64,000 nucleotides of DNA, from contig JAMKCF010000006.1 in NCBI GenBank assembly GCA_023634235.1, positions 3,810,921 through 3,874,920 on the forward strand. The letters run 5' to 3'. The DNA comes from Pisaster brevispinus. Taxonomy: Eukaryota; Echinodermata; Asteroidea; Forcipulatida; Asteriidae. Below, piece by piece: positions 50,411 through 62,249 of this stretch. The position numbers and the translations under genes were made by a program. The notes beneath the pieces were generated by a model. That model saw only the letters and a program-made list of their open reading frames with translations, had not been told where the DNA came from and ran no database searches. The number at the start of each line of letters is the position of its first letter. Within the stretch, counting starts at the first letter, position 1.

Positions 50411-52415
50411 CACGTGGTTCTGTCTATGGTCTCTTTCAAACATGTTGAAAGTGTGTGCAATCAGTTTACATTCCCTTTTCTGTATGGCCCAGGTCCTTGT
50501 GTACCCAGACGCTTAAAAACAAAAGAAACATTCTCTGGATTTGTAGCACGCGCTAGTCTCATGCCAAGCCTGTCTCACGCTCGTCACAAAAGCGATGGTT
50601 TCCTGTGACTCTCCTGACACGAATCCCGACGGGACACTCTACCCAATGATTTGTCTGCTTGATCACGGGGGTGAAGGAGGGGGGGGATTACACCAGAAGT
50701 CAGTTCTTGTACTTTGCCCAATCAATGTCTTTCAGAGAGATGAGCCCATGTGATGGGACAGCAGTGATTGCAACCGGGGTTGTCGTCTGCGGATTACGGG
50801 TAGGCCTAACTTAGATAACCGGGCATGATGTCAGAAGACCCATGGCTTATGCGAGGTTTCGATGGCCCCTCCTACTTTTGCTAAACCCTTCGAAACTTCA
50901 CACACGGACAATCTGTGTGTGATTTTGACGCCTTTGTGTGAATCACATGATGGTTTCCCTCAAGGGGTGGGGGTCGGTTTTACCCTTGCCTTTCAACCCG
51001 TCCGAGGGGAATTCCCCCCCCCTTTTGCCCCTCTTGATTTCGGTCGGGATGCACTGTAATGAGGTCACGAGAAGTGATGTCCACATCCGTGTATTTCGTT
51101 ACTTATGAGCATCTATCGAATCAGGCGATCATAACGAGAAGAAAGTGCTTGTTTGAGTTCAATTTCGTCTTCAATTTATACCGCAATCAACACTGTATCA
51201 TCGTTGGTGATGAAGCAGTGATGAATCCCCTCGCCTATCGCTGTAATTGTTCCGGGTTCATTCCCCACTATGAGACGGCGTGTAGATTTGTCAGATATGC
51301 TTTGTGGGTTTTATAGCAGCTTGTCATTACACAACCCCAAAGGAGGAACAACTCCTTACAAAAGGTTGGGTTACTCCTAAAAACTCACAATAGCCATGAT
51401 TAAGAATCGTTGATATATGCTTGTGTGGTTTATGATTATAGTGTGTTAAGACGACCTGTGGCACCCACCCAAACCAACTCTAGTTTAATTGCCCACCTGG
51501 GCCTCGTTGGATATGCCTGGGTATGTGATTTACCCGATTCGAACCCTGTCAACTTGCACAGAGCGGTCATAGTGGCTGGTGACCGGGCTTTTTCTGTCTC
51601 TGCCCCTCGGCTATAGAATAAAACTTCCCACTCATGTTAGAAATTCTACTGGTCTCAATGCTTTTTAAAAAGGCCCCCAATCCCATCTTTTCTCTGCTGA
51701 TATGTAATCTGGGTTTCTCTTCCCATCACCCCCCCCCCCCTTCCGTCTTGCTGGTTTTCTCCTCTTTCTTTGTCCAGCGATTTTGCATCCTCTGCTAAAA
51801 GGTGCTTCATGGTCCTGTTTCTTAGCCATCCACCAAACCGACTCCAGACAAATTGGAAAAGCATAAGGTGTCTCATGTCTCCATACTTGAGCCCAGTGGA
51901 AATATAGATGATACCAATGAACCCATCTGAACCTAATCCAAAGTGCACGTTATAGGCATATAGCACCCACCCATACCCACTCCAGCCAAACAGTGCATTT
52001 TTTTTAATATCCTGTACCAGGGTGCAATGATGAGGCCTGATTGATGATTCTAAAGTTGTCATTGGCTTTGAAGTTGGACAGTATAGCATATTCAAACTAT
52101 TCCATTGATCGAACTTGATATAGTTTTCAACCCCTAAATAAGGCTGAAACACAAAACCCAAGATTTATTTAACACTATCGCGTGACACTTCACAACCATT
52201 TTCTTTTGGGAAAAATCTAAACGCATTTTTGTTGAAAAAGGGGGTAAAAATTTTAATCGTTTGACGCAAGGTCAAACAAAAATGGTTGCCATGTTATTAG
52301 CTGACCCCGATTAAAAAAAAAAATCACAATATGACAGATAAATATTGGGAAAAGTCCGAAATTTTTGTGGTGACTGGATGCAGCGCTATAAGACTACGGG
52401 CAAACTTATTTAAAT

Positions 52416-52527
52416 ATACCCTCCTGAACCTCACTGTCTACCTAATTAGGCAGCCACAGGGCCCCAACCATATACCCTCCTGAACCTCACTGTCTACCTA
52501 ATTAGGCAGCCGCAGGGCCCCAACCAA
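52416..52527. repeat. 56-bp tandem duplication
   Basis: ATACCCTCCTGAACCTCACT and the following 36 bases occur twice head to tail, with a single A/G difference in GCAGCCACAGGG. Confidence 0.95.
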
Positions 52528-52749
52528 AACTATTTTTGGTAGCGGGCCCCACCTGGTTCCATTGTTGGACAATAACCGCAGATCAATGCCTGAACTCAGT
52601 CTTCACCCAACTGGACTTGTATCCTTGCCGGTTTAATAGTATCCCCACCCAAACCCACTTCAACCTACTGATAGTATATACTTTCCAACTGGCAGACTAA
52701 CTGGAAAGCGCTAATTCAAAGTCTAACGTGGGTGGTACTTAAGACCCCA

Positions 52750-53110
52750 AACCGAGACCCACTTTAGCCTACTGGGTACCCCCATTCAAACCCATACCAA
52801 CCCGCTCTAGCCCACTGGGTACTCTTATTTGAATCCACACCAACCCACACACCCTTACATTGTATGGCATTTACGGGTAACCTCCATTGTTGTTCTATTA
52901 TTCCTTTGTCTGAAGAAACCCTCTCTGGGGTACCACTAGAACAAAGAAAAAACCTTGTGGGGTAGCATATTGTTCTGTTGGGTAAAGTACCCTGGAAAGT
53001 TGGCGCGTGTAAGGGCGCTCTAGCACACTGGGTACCCCCATTCGAACCCCTAACCAGCCCACTCTGACCGAGTGGTAGTGTGAAGACAACACCCACGGTA
53101 CACCTGTTAC
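52750..53110. repeat. Degenerate CTGGGTACCCCCATTC repeat region
   Basis: ACTGGGTACCCCCATTCAAACC, split here as ACTGGGTACC plus the following CCCATTC, recurs at about 52770, 52810 (diverged) and 53025. Between the copies are CCAACCC- and CTCTAGCCC-type fragments. The antisense open frame over it translates this repeat and is not a gene. Confidence 0.6.
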
Positions 53111-55246
53111 ACGTCTGGACCATGCAGTGCGACCCCACCGGCAAAGTCGTAGATCAACTTCTAAAACCTCGCGAATTGTGACAAAATAGGTTGATCAATT
53201 ATCTCCATAGAGTAAGGTGGTAGAAATTATTATGATTCATGGGAGTTCTGTTTTCCAACCCAAGCTTGTTTATGGTTTGATTTAGTCTCGAGCGCCTGGT
53301 AAAAACTTGAGGTAACTTTTAGGGATGGTTTCACATTAGAAAGTCATTGAAAAGTTGTAATCTTATAATTTGTTCACTCCAATCGTAAATCTGATCCTAT
53401 TGCGCCAAATACCAGTACCAAACGTCTGGGTATTTGTTCTTCTTTATAAATTAACATCAAGACCCATCAGTGTCTGTGGTTTTGAAACAAACCCATGATG
53501 CTTTCGTAGTTGTCGCATACCAAAAAACAAAATTGGAATTGCTTTCTCTCAAATTTAGCAGGAAAACAATGATGAACGGCGCTACAGCAATTCGGGTTCA
53601 CCGCAGACAAAAAGTAACTTCTGATTTGTACCCTGTAATTATAGCCTACCTTTATAAAAAAAAAAAGGGAAAAAAGAAGTTGAACAGCGTAGTGTTACTT
53701 TGGGGCAGTAAACATTGTCGTTTCAATTCCGTCTCCAGCATTCAGACATATCTAATGTTTCTTTGTACCTGAAAGTCGACACTTTGGCTAGGGCACACTG
53801 AGGCTTCCCAGAGTTGCGGTGAAACTCGGGGGCCGGTCTTCGCTAGCCTCCCTGGCCGAGAGTAACTCGAAGCACTACCGTGGCTTGACCGAGTTTTTCA
53901 CCCTCTGTTTTAACTTTACCGGAGATTATGTGGCCCCAAATTCTCTTGACGCTAATAATTAATATAAGTCCCCGTGGCATCGTAAGGCCTGTTTCGTCAA
54001 AGGGTTGACAGTGTTCATGAATAAATGACTCTATAATGTAAATTTGCATCATAATAAATCATATATCCATTTTTTTTTCATGGGTCGATGATACGTTATG
54101 ACAGCTGGGCTTTTTGACTTTGGCTGCCAAGAAAGATCCGGGAAAAAAACACGAAATAGCGATACCTTAACTTACTTTTACATAATAAGTCTTTCCGTTG
54201 AAAGAGATCTTGGGTATGAACTGTTGCATTCTTATTCAGCAATGGCCATCTTATTTTCAATTAGTATATTATGCATTATTGGGGTGTTTGTTGGGCTGTT
54301 TATTTGTTTGTTTGTTTGTTTTTTGTTATGTAAACCTCTTTATCAATTGCCTTTACAGGCAAGAATCCCTTCGCAAATACTTATTACAATCCGATGTTCA
54401 AATGAAATTGTTTGAACGAGAATGTGACATGGACAAACTGCATTCACGCTTAAAACATGTTAGACTTTCTTTTTCTGTTGTGTCTCTCAGGTCAGCCTTA
54501 CCCGGAAATGGGTCGCCCCCTCCCCCACCCCTCCCTGGGAATCTTGATCAACTCTGATCCGGGAGTTTGCAGAGGGCGAAATCTGTTTTACAACAACAAC
54601 GTTGCCGTCGTGACTGTGTTCGGCTGAATCCAGAGCGAAGGGATTCTACTGGAGCTAGGATGTGTTTTCTCCTGTTGGGAGTGTTTAAGATGGCGGTATC
54701 TCGATTCATCATGGAGATGTAATGGTTTCTGCTCTCCCAAAGCGTCATCATAAGAAGCAAAATAGTACATCAGACCCAAAATAGTACACGAGTTCGATGA
54801 ATAAAGCAGGAGACATATCTGAATTTCATTTCAAGTTCTACTAAGAAGCATCAAAATCTTTAAACAAATATTGGTAGAGGACTTTAACTTTTTAAGCATA
54901 GTATCCTGACGTTAATCATGCAAGCCGCCATCTCGTAGATAGTCACAGTGTGTTTGATAGCAATAATTAAAATTCATCTTCAAACAGAAAGCGTCCAAAC
55001 TATTTCTTTTTCTCTTACAACCTTGGTTGTTATAATGATTTGACTGGGAGAGAGACAAGATGGTCATACCTCGATTAAGGTGTCTGAAACTATATTGTAT
55101 AGACAAGTTTTGTTTATAAAGATAGTTATAGATATAACACTAAAAAGCAAGCTTTGCATGGGTCATGCTGCATAACACACCACTGATACTTATCCATTCT
55201 CTATTTGCAAGATAAACACCGTGCAATCATCTACACTCGCCAAACT

Positions 55247-55374
55247 CCCGTCTCAGGGTTGACCCGTCTCAGGGTTGACCCGTCTCAGGGTTGACCCGTC
55301 TCAGGGTTGACCCGTCTCAGGGTTGACCCGTCTCAGGGTTGACCCGTCTCATGGTTGACCCGTCTCAGGATTGA
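55247..55374. repeat. 16-bp minisatellite, 8 copies
   Basis: The unit is CCCGTCTCAGGGTTGA. Adjacent units create TGACCC at each junction. The last two units carry single substitutions. Confidence 0.95.
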
Positions 55375-55390
55375 CCCAGTCGAGGAAACC

Positions 55391-55501
55391 TGACCCATTT
55401 CCGGGTCAGGCTGACCCGAAAACCGGTTAATTAAATGGGATTTTGCGTCAATATGGCAGAGTTTCTGGTCGTTTCGACACAGATTCCGGGTCAGACTGAC
55501 C
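55391..55501. promoter_or_regulatory. Cluster of nuclear-receptor-type half-sites, two perfect IR3 palindromes
   Basis: GGTCAGGCTGACC at 55404-55416 and GGTCAGACTGACC at 55489-55501 each match the oestrogen-response-element pattern GGTCAnnnTGACC exactly. TGACCC and GGGTCA also form an everted pair at 55391-55408. The cluster directly follows the TGACCC minisatellite. Which receptor could bind, if any, is unknown for this organism. Confidence 0.4.
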
Positions 55502-56129
55502 AACGGCAGGCCCCCTGCGACCAGGGCGATTTTAGCGTGTTGTGAAGATTCCCATCAATGGATTAGAGTCCCGTGTTTTCGAGAGAACACCGAACGATTA
55601 TAATAGTATTATGTGTTTGCAGGAATGTTTGTCAACTGTGTCCAATGGAAATAAGAAACTGGTCTTTGTCGGAAATGTTCTCAAACAATCTTACTATTTC
55701 TCAAGGTAGCTGGTACATTGTTCTAAGTTAAGAAAGAGTATTCTTAGAGATTCTTACCGATCCTGTAATGGGATACTTCTGTGGACGTAGATGGCAGCAG
55801 ACTGGGTAAATTAATTGCCCTTGTGAGTCTGACACGGATCATCGAGAAAGAGAGAGAATAGAGTGTAAATAGCACTAATTAAAATACTACTTTACATCGC
55901 CAAGTTTGTTTATTAAGAGGAAATATCTTCAATTGTCTTAATTAAAATCAATACCTGATTTCGATTGGGGAGATTACATAATTATTCAAATATAAATTTC
56001 GCTTCGTGTTTTGCAAAGGTTGCGTATTTTTACAAGCATCTTTGATGCGTGTCGCGTCTCGGTGTAGTACCTTTAACTTGCTACAAATTTGGGGACGTCT
56101 GAACCGATAACCGGCAGGCAACGAGCCTC

Positions 56130-56630
56130 GACTGTACTGTGTACGTCTGCCCCTCACCTCTCAAAACATTTCCACCCACTTAAAACCAATCAGAAATCCA
56201 TCTGTATCGACTAAAGTGATTTGAGCAGTTTTTCGTGTAAAAGTGTTTCCTTTCTCAGCGAGACACAGACGACGGAGGTAAACCTTCACGGTCACGCCGC
56301 CGCGTCAAGACGGTCGGGGACGAGGAACACGGGCTCCCAGCTGCGTATGTAGAAACAACATAATCCAAGTAAATTGGCGGGGCCTCTGAAGTGCGCTGCC
56401 CGCAACGGTATCCGTACCGGAATCGGAGGTACGAGCGCGTTATGAAATTTTACCTCGGCGGTTCAAATTGAGTTAACACCAGGCGAGCTCAATGGCCGTC
56501 ACCTGCCTGCTTTTGATGGTGATGTTATTCTGCCGTAGATTAAGAATGGCAGTATTTATTATTGTCGCGCTGGGAAGCCAGCGTGGCGCGAAGGCGGGGA
56601 TCAAACGTGGCGAGGGTGTATTTTAATTTA
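56130..56630. promoter_or_regulatory. CpG-richer unique block, candidate enhancer or exon
   Basis: The stretch is clearly richer in CG than its AT-rich flanks and has no repeat structure. After TTTCCTTTCTCAG at 56258 a frame stays open for 34 codons (RDTDDGGKPSRSRRRVKTVG onward) to TAA. This could be a short terminal exon, but 34 open codons in GC-rich DNA can be chance. Confidence 0.25.
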
Positions 56631-56688
56631 CAGGAAAATTCTGCCTTACCGGTATGTTAATACAATGAGCTATAATTGTACACAGCAT

Positions 56689-56711
56689 TTTTTTTTTTTT
56701 TTTTTTTTTTT
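56689..56711. repeat. Poly-T tract
   Basis: About 23 uninterrupted T directly after the CpG-richer block. It may be a reverse-oriented retroposon tail, but no body was identified. Confidence 0.85.
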
Positions 56712-58252
56712 GGCTACACGATTCGTGTAATGTTTGCACGGTCACGATTTAGTCAGTTCGGATTTATATCTCTTTTTAAATTAGTGTTTTGTTTCAATTT
56801 TAATGGATACGATATGTGCGTTGATTGAATCATCTTTGACGAAAACAAACACCGGGTTTGAAATAATTATATTTATATAATATATATTTAAGTTTACCCG
56901 AACTTGGTGGAACGAAATGGAATGTCATCTTTAAAAAATATTATATAATAAATGGCAATTTTGTTTTTAAAAAGTATCAATAATCAAAACTGACAAGAAC
57001 GGAAACCCGTAGCCAATTATAGTGTTTGCAGGAACCATTTTGCTTTTCGACCATTAATTTGTATGTAACTTTCGGGTATTGTTTCTCAAACACGGAAGCA
57101 AGAAAATCTTAGATCGGTTAGTTTTAATTAAACAAAAGACACTCACAGTAGGTTAAGCTAATATGCGAGCCAATTCAGTTGTTAACTAACGAAAATCTTT
57201 AGTATCACTAAAAAAAAAATTGAATCAGTAGTCTTATCATAGCATGTTCTGTTTCAATATTAATGGGAAGAATATAGAATTGACAACTAAAGCATGTTGT
57301 AAGTTTGAAAAATGTACATTTAATGTACATTTTTCACATAAACTTTCACAAACCTATTTATATCACTACATATCCAACAGCACAATAAGCGCCAATAATA
57401 AATGAATAGGAAATGATAACGATTTAGCTGCGCGTTATTAAATACTTACGTGAAGATCGTGCCTTAAAATTGTTGATGTGCTGAGTGTCGTGGGACAATG
57501 ACTACATCGTGACCATAGTCATGTAGGTTAACCTTCGTATATCTGTGGAAAACACTATGGGGACACAATAATTGGGGTTAATTACCCGGATTTTATGTGT
57601 GGAGGTTCTTCCACACACATATTGTATTACGCCTTTATAGTGTATAATTGAAAACGCCAGTGCCCTACAGGGAAACAGGTGTTGCATTATTTAAACATTA
57701 GCGGTTAATCTGAATTCTGACTTATTCTTTTAACTTGACATTAAAACACTTATCCTACGAAATACTTCAGAATGAAATTCTGTGCGATGAAATGGTCATT
57801 CAAAGCTAGTTTGAACTTATGACGCCGAGAGGGGGCCTGGAGTGGGTTCCTTCCACAAAAGCGTTAATTACCCCAAAGTCCGGCAAATGTAACGGTCTTA
57901 CATTCTAAGCAAATAATTAAGTGATGTCACGATACAAGCCACTATGACACAGCCCACTTGTTAAAAAGGTGTTTTTTTATGAGACGCCCGTAGATAAAGC
58001 ACTTTATCTTACAAAGATTCTGGCTAATTTTTTGATTGGTTTAGAGCACCTCACATGACATGACTTGGTTTGTTGTACTATAGAAAGCCGCGCAAACGCG
58101 ACGCGCTATACACGCAGTAAATAGTGTACTACACCCGTAGCAACCAGTATACCATCCCATAGCAAGCAACCAGTGTACACCCATATGAACAGCAGCTTCT
58201 TGGCACATAGACGTCGAGGCTCAATTTTGTTTATGGGGTGTTATAAAAGAAG

Positions 58253-58412
58253 TACTGACTGCTTTTATAACTCGTGTTGTGGTTAAAGCTGCAACTCCCT
58301 CGGTGATCCCCGGAGCGGTCTAATTCCCCCTTGGCTTCGCCTCGGGGGAAATGGAACGCCGAGAGTCACCTCGGGAGTCGTAGTTTTAACCACAGCACTC
58401 GAAGCAGTCAAT
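58253..58412. mobile_element. Palindromic foldback element
   Basis: The left arm contains TACTGACTGCTT, TGTGGTTAAAGCTGCAACTC and CGGTGA. The reverse complement of the right arm contains TATTGACTGCTT, TGTGGTTAAAACTACGACTC and CGAGGTGA. A second inner hairpin CCCCTTGG-CTTCG-CCTCGGGGG lies near the centre. No coding capacity. Confidence 0.75.
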
Positions 58413-58670
58413 ATTTTGTAACAAATCAGAGCTGAGTAATTATACTCTAATCCCAAGATGAATCCTCTAATGACTCTTGCGACACTCCAACATCCCCGGT
58501 ACTTTAAATCTAGGTTTATTGACATTTCATTCCTTATAATACGGCAGACTTAATATGTTTCCAATCCTTGCTTTTTTGTGGTGATTTTGCCCAGTGCGAA
58601 AACAAAGTATTCGGTGTGTCAAGCCTGTATACACCAGTACGACGATCGTTCCATTAACTGTAATAAGGTA

Positions 58671-58684
58671 CCGCCCTCTACTGT
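58671..58684 (-). promoter_or_regulatory. CTCF-like motif
   Basis: Reads ACAGTAGAGGGCGG on the - strand, 13 of 14 matches to CCASYAGRKGGCRS. Confidence 0.4.
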
Positions 58685-59561
58685 CGTCTTTAGATTAGCT
58701 TTATTATTTTCTTATCGTATTGATAAACAGTACTGTTATACATTAGTAGCCCGAAGGCCGATCGACAACACAGGGGCCTCAAGGCGAAGCGTTTAAACGT
58801 TGACAAGTGTAAAAAGCAACTGCTCCGTCAAAAGAGCAAAAACATTGAAAGACAACTTATAAAAGACAATAAAAACATACAGGTGAAGAGGCAAGTGAAC
58901 CAGCTGGAGACCGATGGATTGCGTAAAAGAAACAAAGTCTGTCCAGAGGCTCTTCTATCCAGCTGGTTCTAGAGAAGAACAGCAATTTTAACAGCTTTTT
59001 AAAAATTCTGGCATACCAGCAACACATTAAAATAGAGCTCTCTGGTGCGGTGCCAACTGACTTCGCCGTAGATCGTTCTATCTGTCTTGATTGTAGCCTT
59101 GTGACCATTATGGTTCATGATTGAACACGAACAATAAATTATCTCTGTCGAATGCCTCAATTAATTGTTTTTGTAAACCCAACATGCAAACATTGTCACT
59201 ATGAAGGATAATCGTATCAGCTGTTGCTGTTTCATTGATTGGTAGTGTTTCTAAAGGAGGCAGTGGGCTATGGTTGATTTGCTCACGTAATGCAGATCAA
59301 AACATAAGTGCCGATTTCTACGACCGAGTAAGAAGTATTTTTTCCCCTTTCTCTATTCCCTGCTAACTGCACCCAGAATGTGTGCACTGTTTTGCCCGAA
59401 TTTTAGAGGGCAGTTTCCCCCTCACCCCACCACACCATCCCAACACCGACCCCACCCACCCCCGGGTTGTACGCCCAACGTGGAAACTCGTCTGAGTCGG
59501 GAAACAATGTTTCTGAAGTGAATGTCATCACCGCCTGCCCCCTCTGCAAACAAGTGCCACA

Positions 59562-59575
59562 GCGCCCTCTGCTGA
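59562..59575 (-). promoter_or_regulatory. CTCF-like motif next to a TATA-box promoter
   Basis: Reads TCAGCAGAGGGCGC on the - strand, 13 of 14 matches to CCASYAGRKGGCRS, followed by TGTGGCACT. It lies 25 bp upstream of the TATA box at 59600. Confidence 0.45.
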
Positions 59576-59599
59576 AATGAACTCTGCCTCGTTCTCACA

Positions 59600-59606
59600 T
59601 ATAAAA
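59600..59606 (+). promoter_or_regulatory. TATA box of a candidate rightward gene
   Basis: A canonical TATAAAA, which would place a transcription start near 59630, shortly before ATG codons at 59663 and 59684. Confidence 0.45.
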
Positions 59607-59662
59607 ACCTAACTCAAACTCCTGTTTCGCTAAAGCAAGTCAAATCATGTAAAGGTGGTTAC

Positions 59663-59786
59663 ATGATCGTCAAAGGATTAAAGATGGCAGCCTCCATGAG
59701 AAGTGTCAAATGTATGCAAGTTTTCAAGTTTCAAAGTAAGTTACTCACCAGCTCTGCGGGTGCAAGAATACCTCAGTTTGAAGTTG
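59663..59786 (+). CDS. Candidate first coding exon, presequence-like N-terminus
   Basis: ATG 59663 and the better-placed in-frame ATG 59684 (AAGATGGCAGCC) open a frame reading MAASMRSVKCMQVFKFQSKL then LTSSAGARIPQFEVG. It is rich in Ser, Lys, Arg and Ala and free of acidic residues at the start, as in mitochondrial targeting presequences. It ends at a good donor (GTTG then GTAAGT at 59787). An earlier donor (AAA then GTAAGT at 59736) is an alternative. Without splicing the frame runs to a stop at 59941. A TATA box and a CTCF-like motif lie just upstream. The family is not recognised, and the rest of the gene would lie beyond the repeats to the right. Chance is the main alternative. Confidence 0.35.
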
Positions 59787-60099
59787 GTAAGTTAAAGTTA
59801 AAGCTGGACAAGGATGTCGAAGTCCAATCTGTCTACCTCCATGATCAACCCATCATTGATGGCATCAACACAAATAAAAACGTGTTGATTTTTATTTCCG
59901 CTGCAAACTGCATGCTGAGTGCTGTGCTACACTCAAGTTGAATCATATCATGGAGGTAGGAATTGACTTCTGAAGTTCTGGGTTAGTGAATTATTCTTCC
60001 TGCGTGGACATAACCGCTCCAGATATTCGGCAATATCTCAAAAACGCTACTACCTTTTTAAATGAAATTTGTACATATGTTAGTTTTGTATCTATCATG

Positions 60100-62249
60100 C
60101 ATGGGCGTCAATCCTGGGGGGGATGGGGGGACACGTCCCCCCCCCCCACTTTTTGAAGGGTGGGGGACACCATATCAAATGTACCCCCCAGTTTTGTTTT
60201 AATTCATGTATCTCATAATACATTATAGGGGCAATTGAATGTGTCATCTACTGTATGACTTACGGTAACGCGCTGTCTGTAGTAAAAGCTAACGCTTTAG
60301 TCGATGCACCGCCCGAAACTGCTCGGCAATTTACTCACTGGACCACCCGAAACCGCCCGCAATTGGAAACACTTCGTATCCTTGGATATACAAACGCTAG
60401 CGTGATGCACTAAACAGCCCCCGAAAGAGCGTGATCTGAAGAATTTGATGTTACTGTAAGTTTACTTCCGGTGACGGGCTATCTACGTACAGCCCGAAAT
60501 CGATCGACCATTTACTCACTGGACCGCCCGAACTTGGGACATGCTAGCGGGTTGCACCAAACGGCCGTCAAAAGAGTGTGTTCTAAAGATTTCAATAGCC
60601 CCAAAATGTATATGAATTACTCGTAATGCGCGTTGGTTGTCTTTTAAGCATACTGATCAATGCATATGGTAAAAAAGCAAAAATAGCCCCAGCATCAAAA
60701 GCAGCTATGGTAAGTAACCGAGTAACCAACATAAGTCAGCTTTTCAAGTTTCAATAAGAACAGAACAAATGAGTGAACATTGAATTTTTTGATGAACAGT
60801 ACTGAGGCTGAATGACGCAGGAGCGGATAAATTATTTAATGGTCTGTCACATTCATCGGGACATGCTGGCAGAAATCAACAATCAAGATATTGCAGAGGA
60901 ATTCATCGGCAATTCCGATTCCAGACTTCACACTTTTGGAAGATTTCGCTAGAACCTAATAACAGATAAGATATGTTGGTGATTAAAGTTATATGTGGGC
61001 ACTTTCAAGCCAAAAGTGGACATGACTCAAAAAAATAAAATTATATTTTTCTTATTTCTTCACACTTTCATGTTCCGATGAATCTGACCAGCATGTCCCG
61101 ATGAATCTGCAAAATCAAAATCATAGACTAATTTTTCATTGTTCTCTCTATTTGCCCTCATGTCATCACCATTTTTTATTTGTTTGTTTATTTTTATTTG
61201 TTCTGATAGTGTATTTTTAACTGGACAAATCCTGTATAACTTAGATATTCTTTAAATGGACCCATTGTTTTAAACATAAGCAGTTGTCCGTAAAATTTGA
61301 TAAATTTGTTACCTTTGAAATATGGTATACAAGAAAGATTCGTCAAATTTTAATCAACATCCTTCATTTTTCTTTTAATCGCATACTTTATTGTTACGCA
61401 CAAAGCTGGAAATGTATGTTACTGGAAGTGGCCTTAAAAAAAGGATGATAAACATTCTATCTGCAAAATTAAATGATGAACAAGTGAAAGAACCTATTAT
61501 AAACAACCATGGACTTTACAAGTTTCCTGAACCAAAGCAAATTTGTTACTTATTATAGAATCCATTATTTGTTTTTGTTTGAGGACACCAACAAAATGTA
61601 AATGAGTAATGTTTTTGCATGTCCTCTGCGTGTAGCACGAGTTACCGATGTTAACATTTTTTTTGGGTCAAAATATTATGAGGATCTAGCCTTGAATGTT
61701 GGTTGTTAAAATTCAAAAAATAAAGATTCCAACCAAATATGTTTAATATCTGGCGCATAAAGTACATATATGTATGTAAAAGGACACCTTTAAGTGTAGC
61801 ACGCGTTACAGTGGAATTGCCCATAAGAATAAAATATCATGTATGTTGGGCTTTTATTAGTGTCGCTTGTTCTACCTCTCTCTGAGCCTTGAATGTTGGT
61901 TGTTAAAATTCAAAAAATAAAGATTCCAACCAAATATGTTTAATATCTGGCGCATAAAGTACATGTATGTAAAAGGACACCTTTAAGTGTAGCACGCGTT
62001 ACAGTGGAATTGCCCATAAGAATAAAATATCATGTATGTTGGGCTTTTATTAGTGTCGCTTGTTCTATCTCTCTCTGAACCAAGTCCAAGTTTTATATAT
62101 AAACATTTATAGCAAGGAGAGCTTTTCTAGGTCGTTCAAACATGCTAAAACCTGCCCCCTGAACCCCCGCCAAGGGCTTCGCCCCTGGACCCCACGCCGT
62201 AAATGATCCTGCTGTCCCCCCCACATTTCAAGACGGATTGACGCCCCTG
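60100..62249. mobile_element. Non-autonomous hAT-type transposon, 2150 bp
   Basis: Ends CATGGGCGTCAATCC and, in reverse complement, CAGGGGCGTCAATCC. Both are followed inward by G-rich sequence. The element is flanked by a perfect 8-bp duplication CTATCATG (60092-60099 and 62250-62257). An 8-bp target duplication with CA(G)GGGCG ends is diagnostic of the hAT superfamily. No open frame of 60 codons or more is present, so it must rely on transposase in trans. It contains a 197-bp internal tandem duplication and an inverted repeat of ATTCATCGGGACATGCTGG (near 60851 and 61087). Confidence 0.85.
61689..62081. repeat. Internal 197-bp tandem duplication in the hAT element
   Basis: GCCTTGAATGTTGGTTGTTA starts at 61689 and again at 61886. 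The copies stay nearly identical to CTCTCTCTGA, apart from a short TATG indel and isolated substitutions, so the duplication is recent. Confidence 0.92.

Noticed and set aside
51530..51560. B-box-like GGTTCGAATCG on the - strand
   Set aside because: No A box at the right distance and no recognisable element body.
51655..52161. 168-aa antisense open frame
   Set aside because: No recognised domain, and it overlaps a zone of ACCCACCCAAACCCACT-type repeats. Length alone is not enough in 64 kb.
52764..53144. 126-aa antisense open frame
   Set aside because: It repeats WYGFEWGYPVG-like segments that come from the CTGGGTACCCCCATTC repeat, so it is not a gene.
55784..55797. Further CTCF-like site GACGTAGATGGCAG
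   Set aside because: Only 11 of 14 matches, too weak to list beside the better ones.
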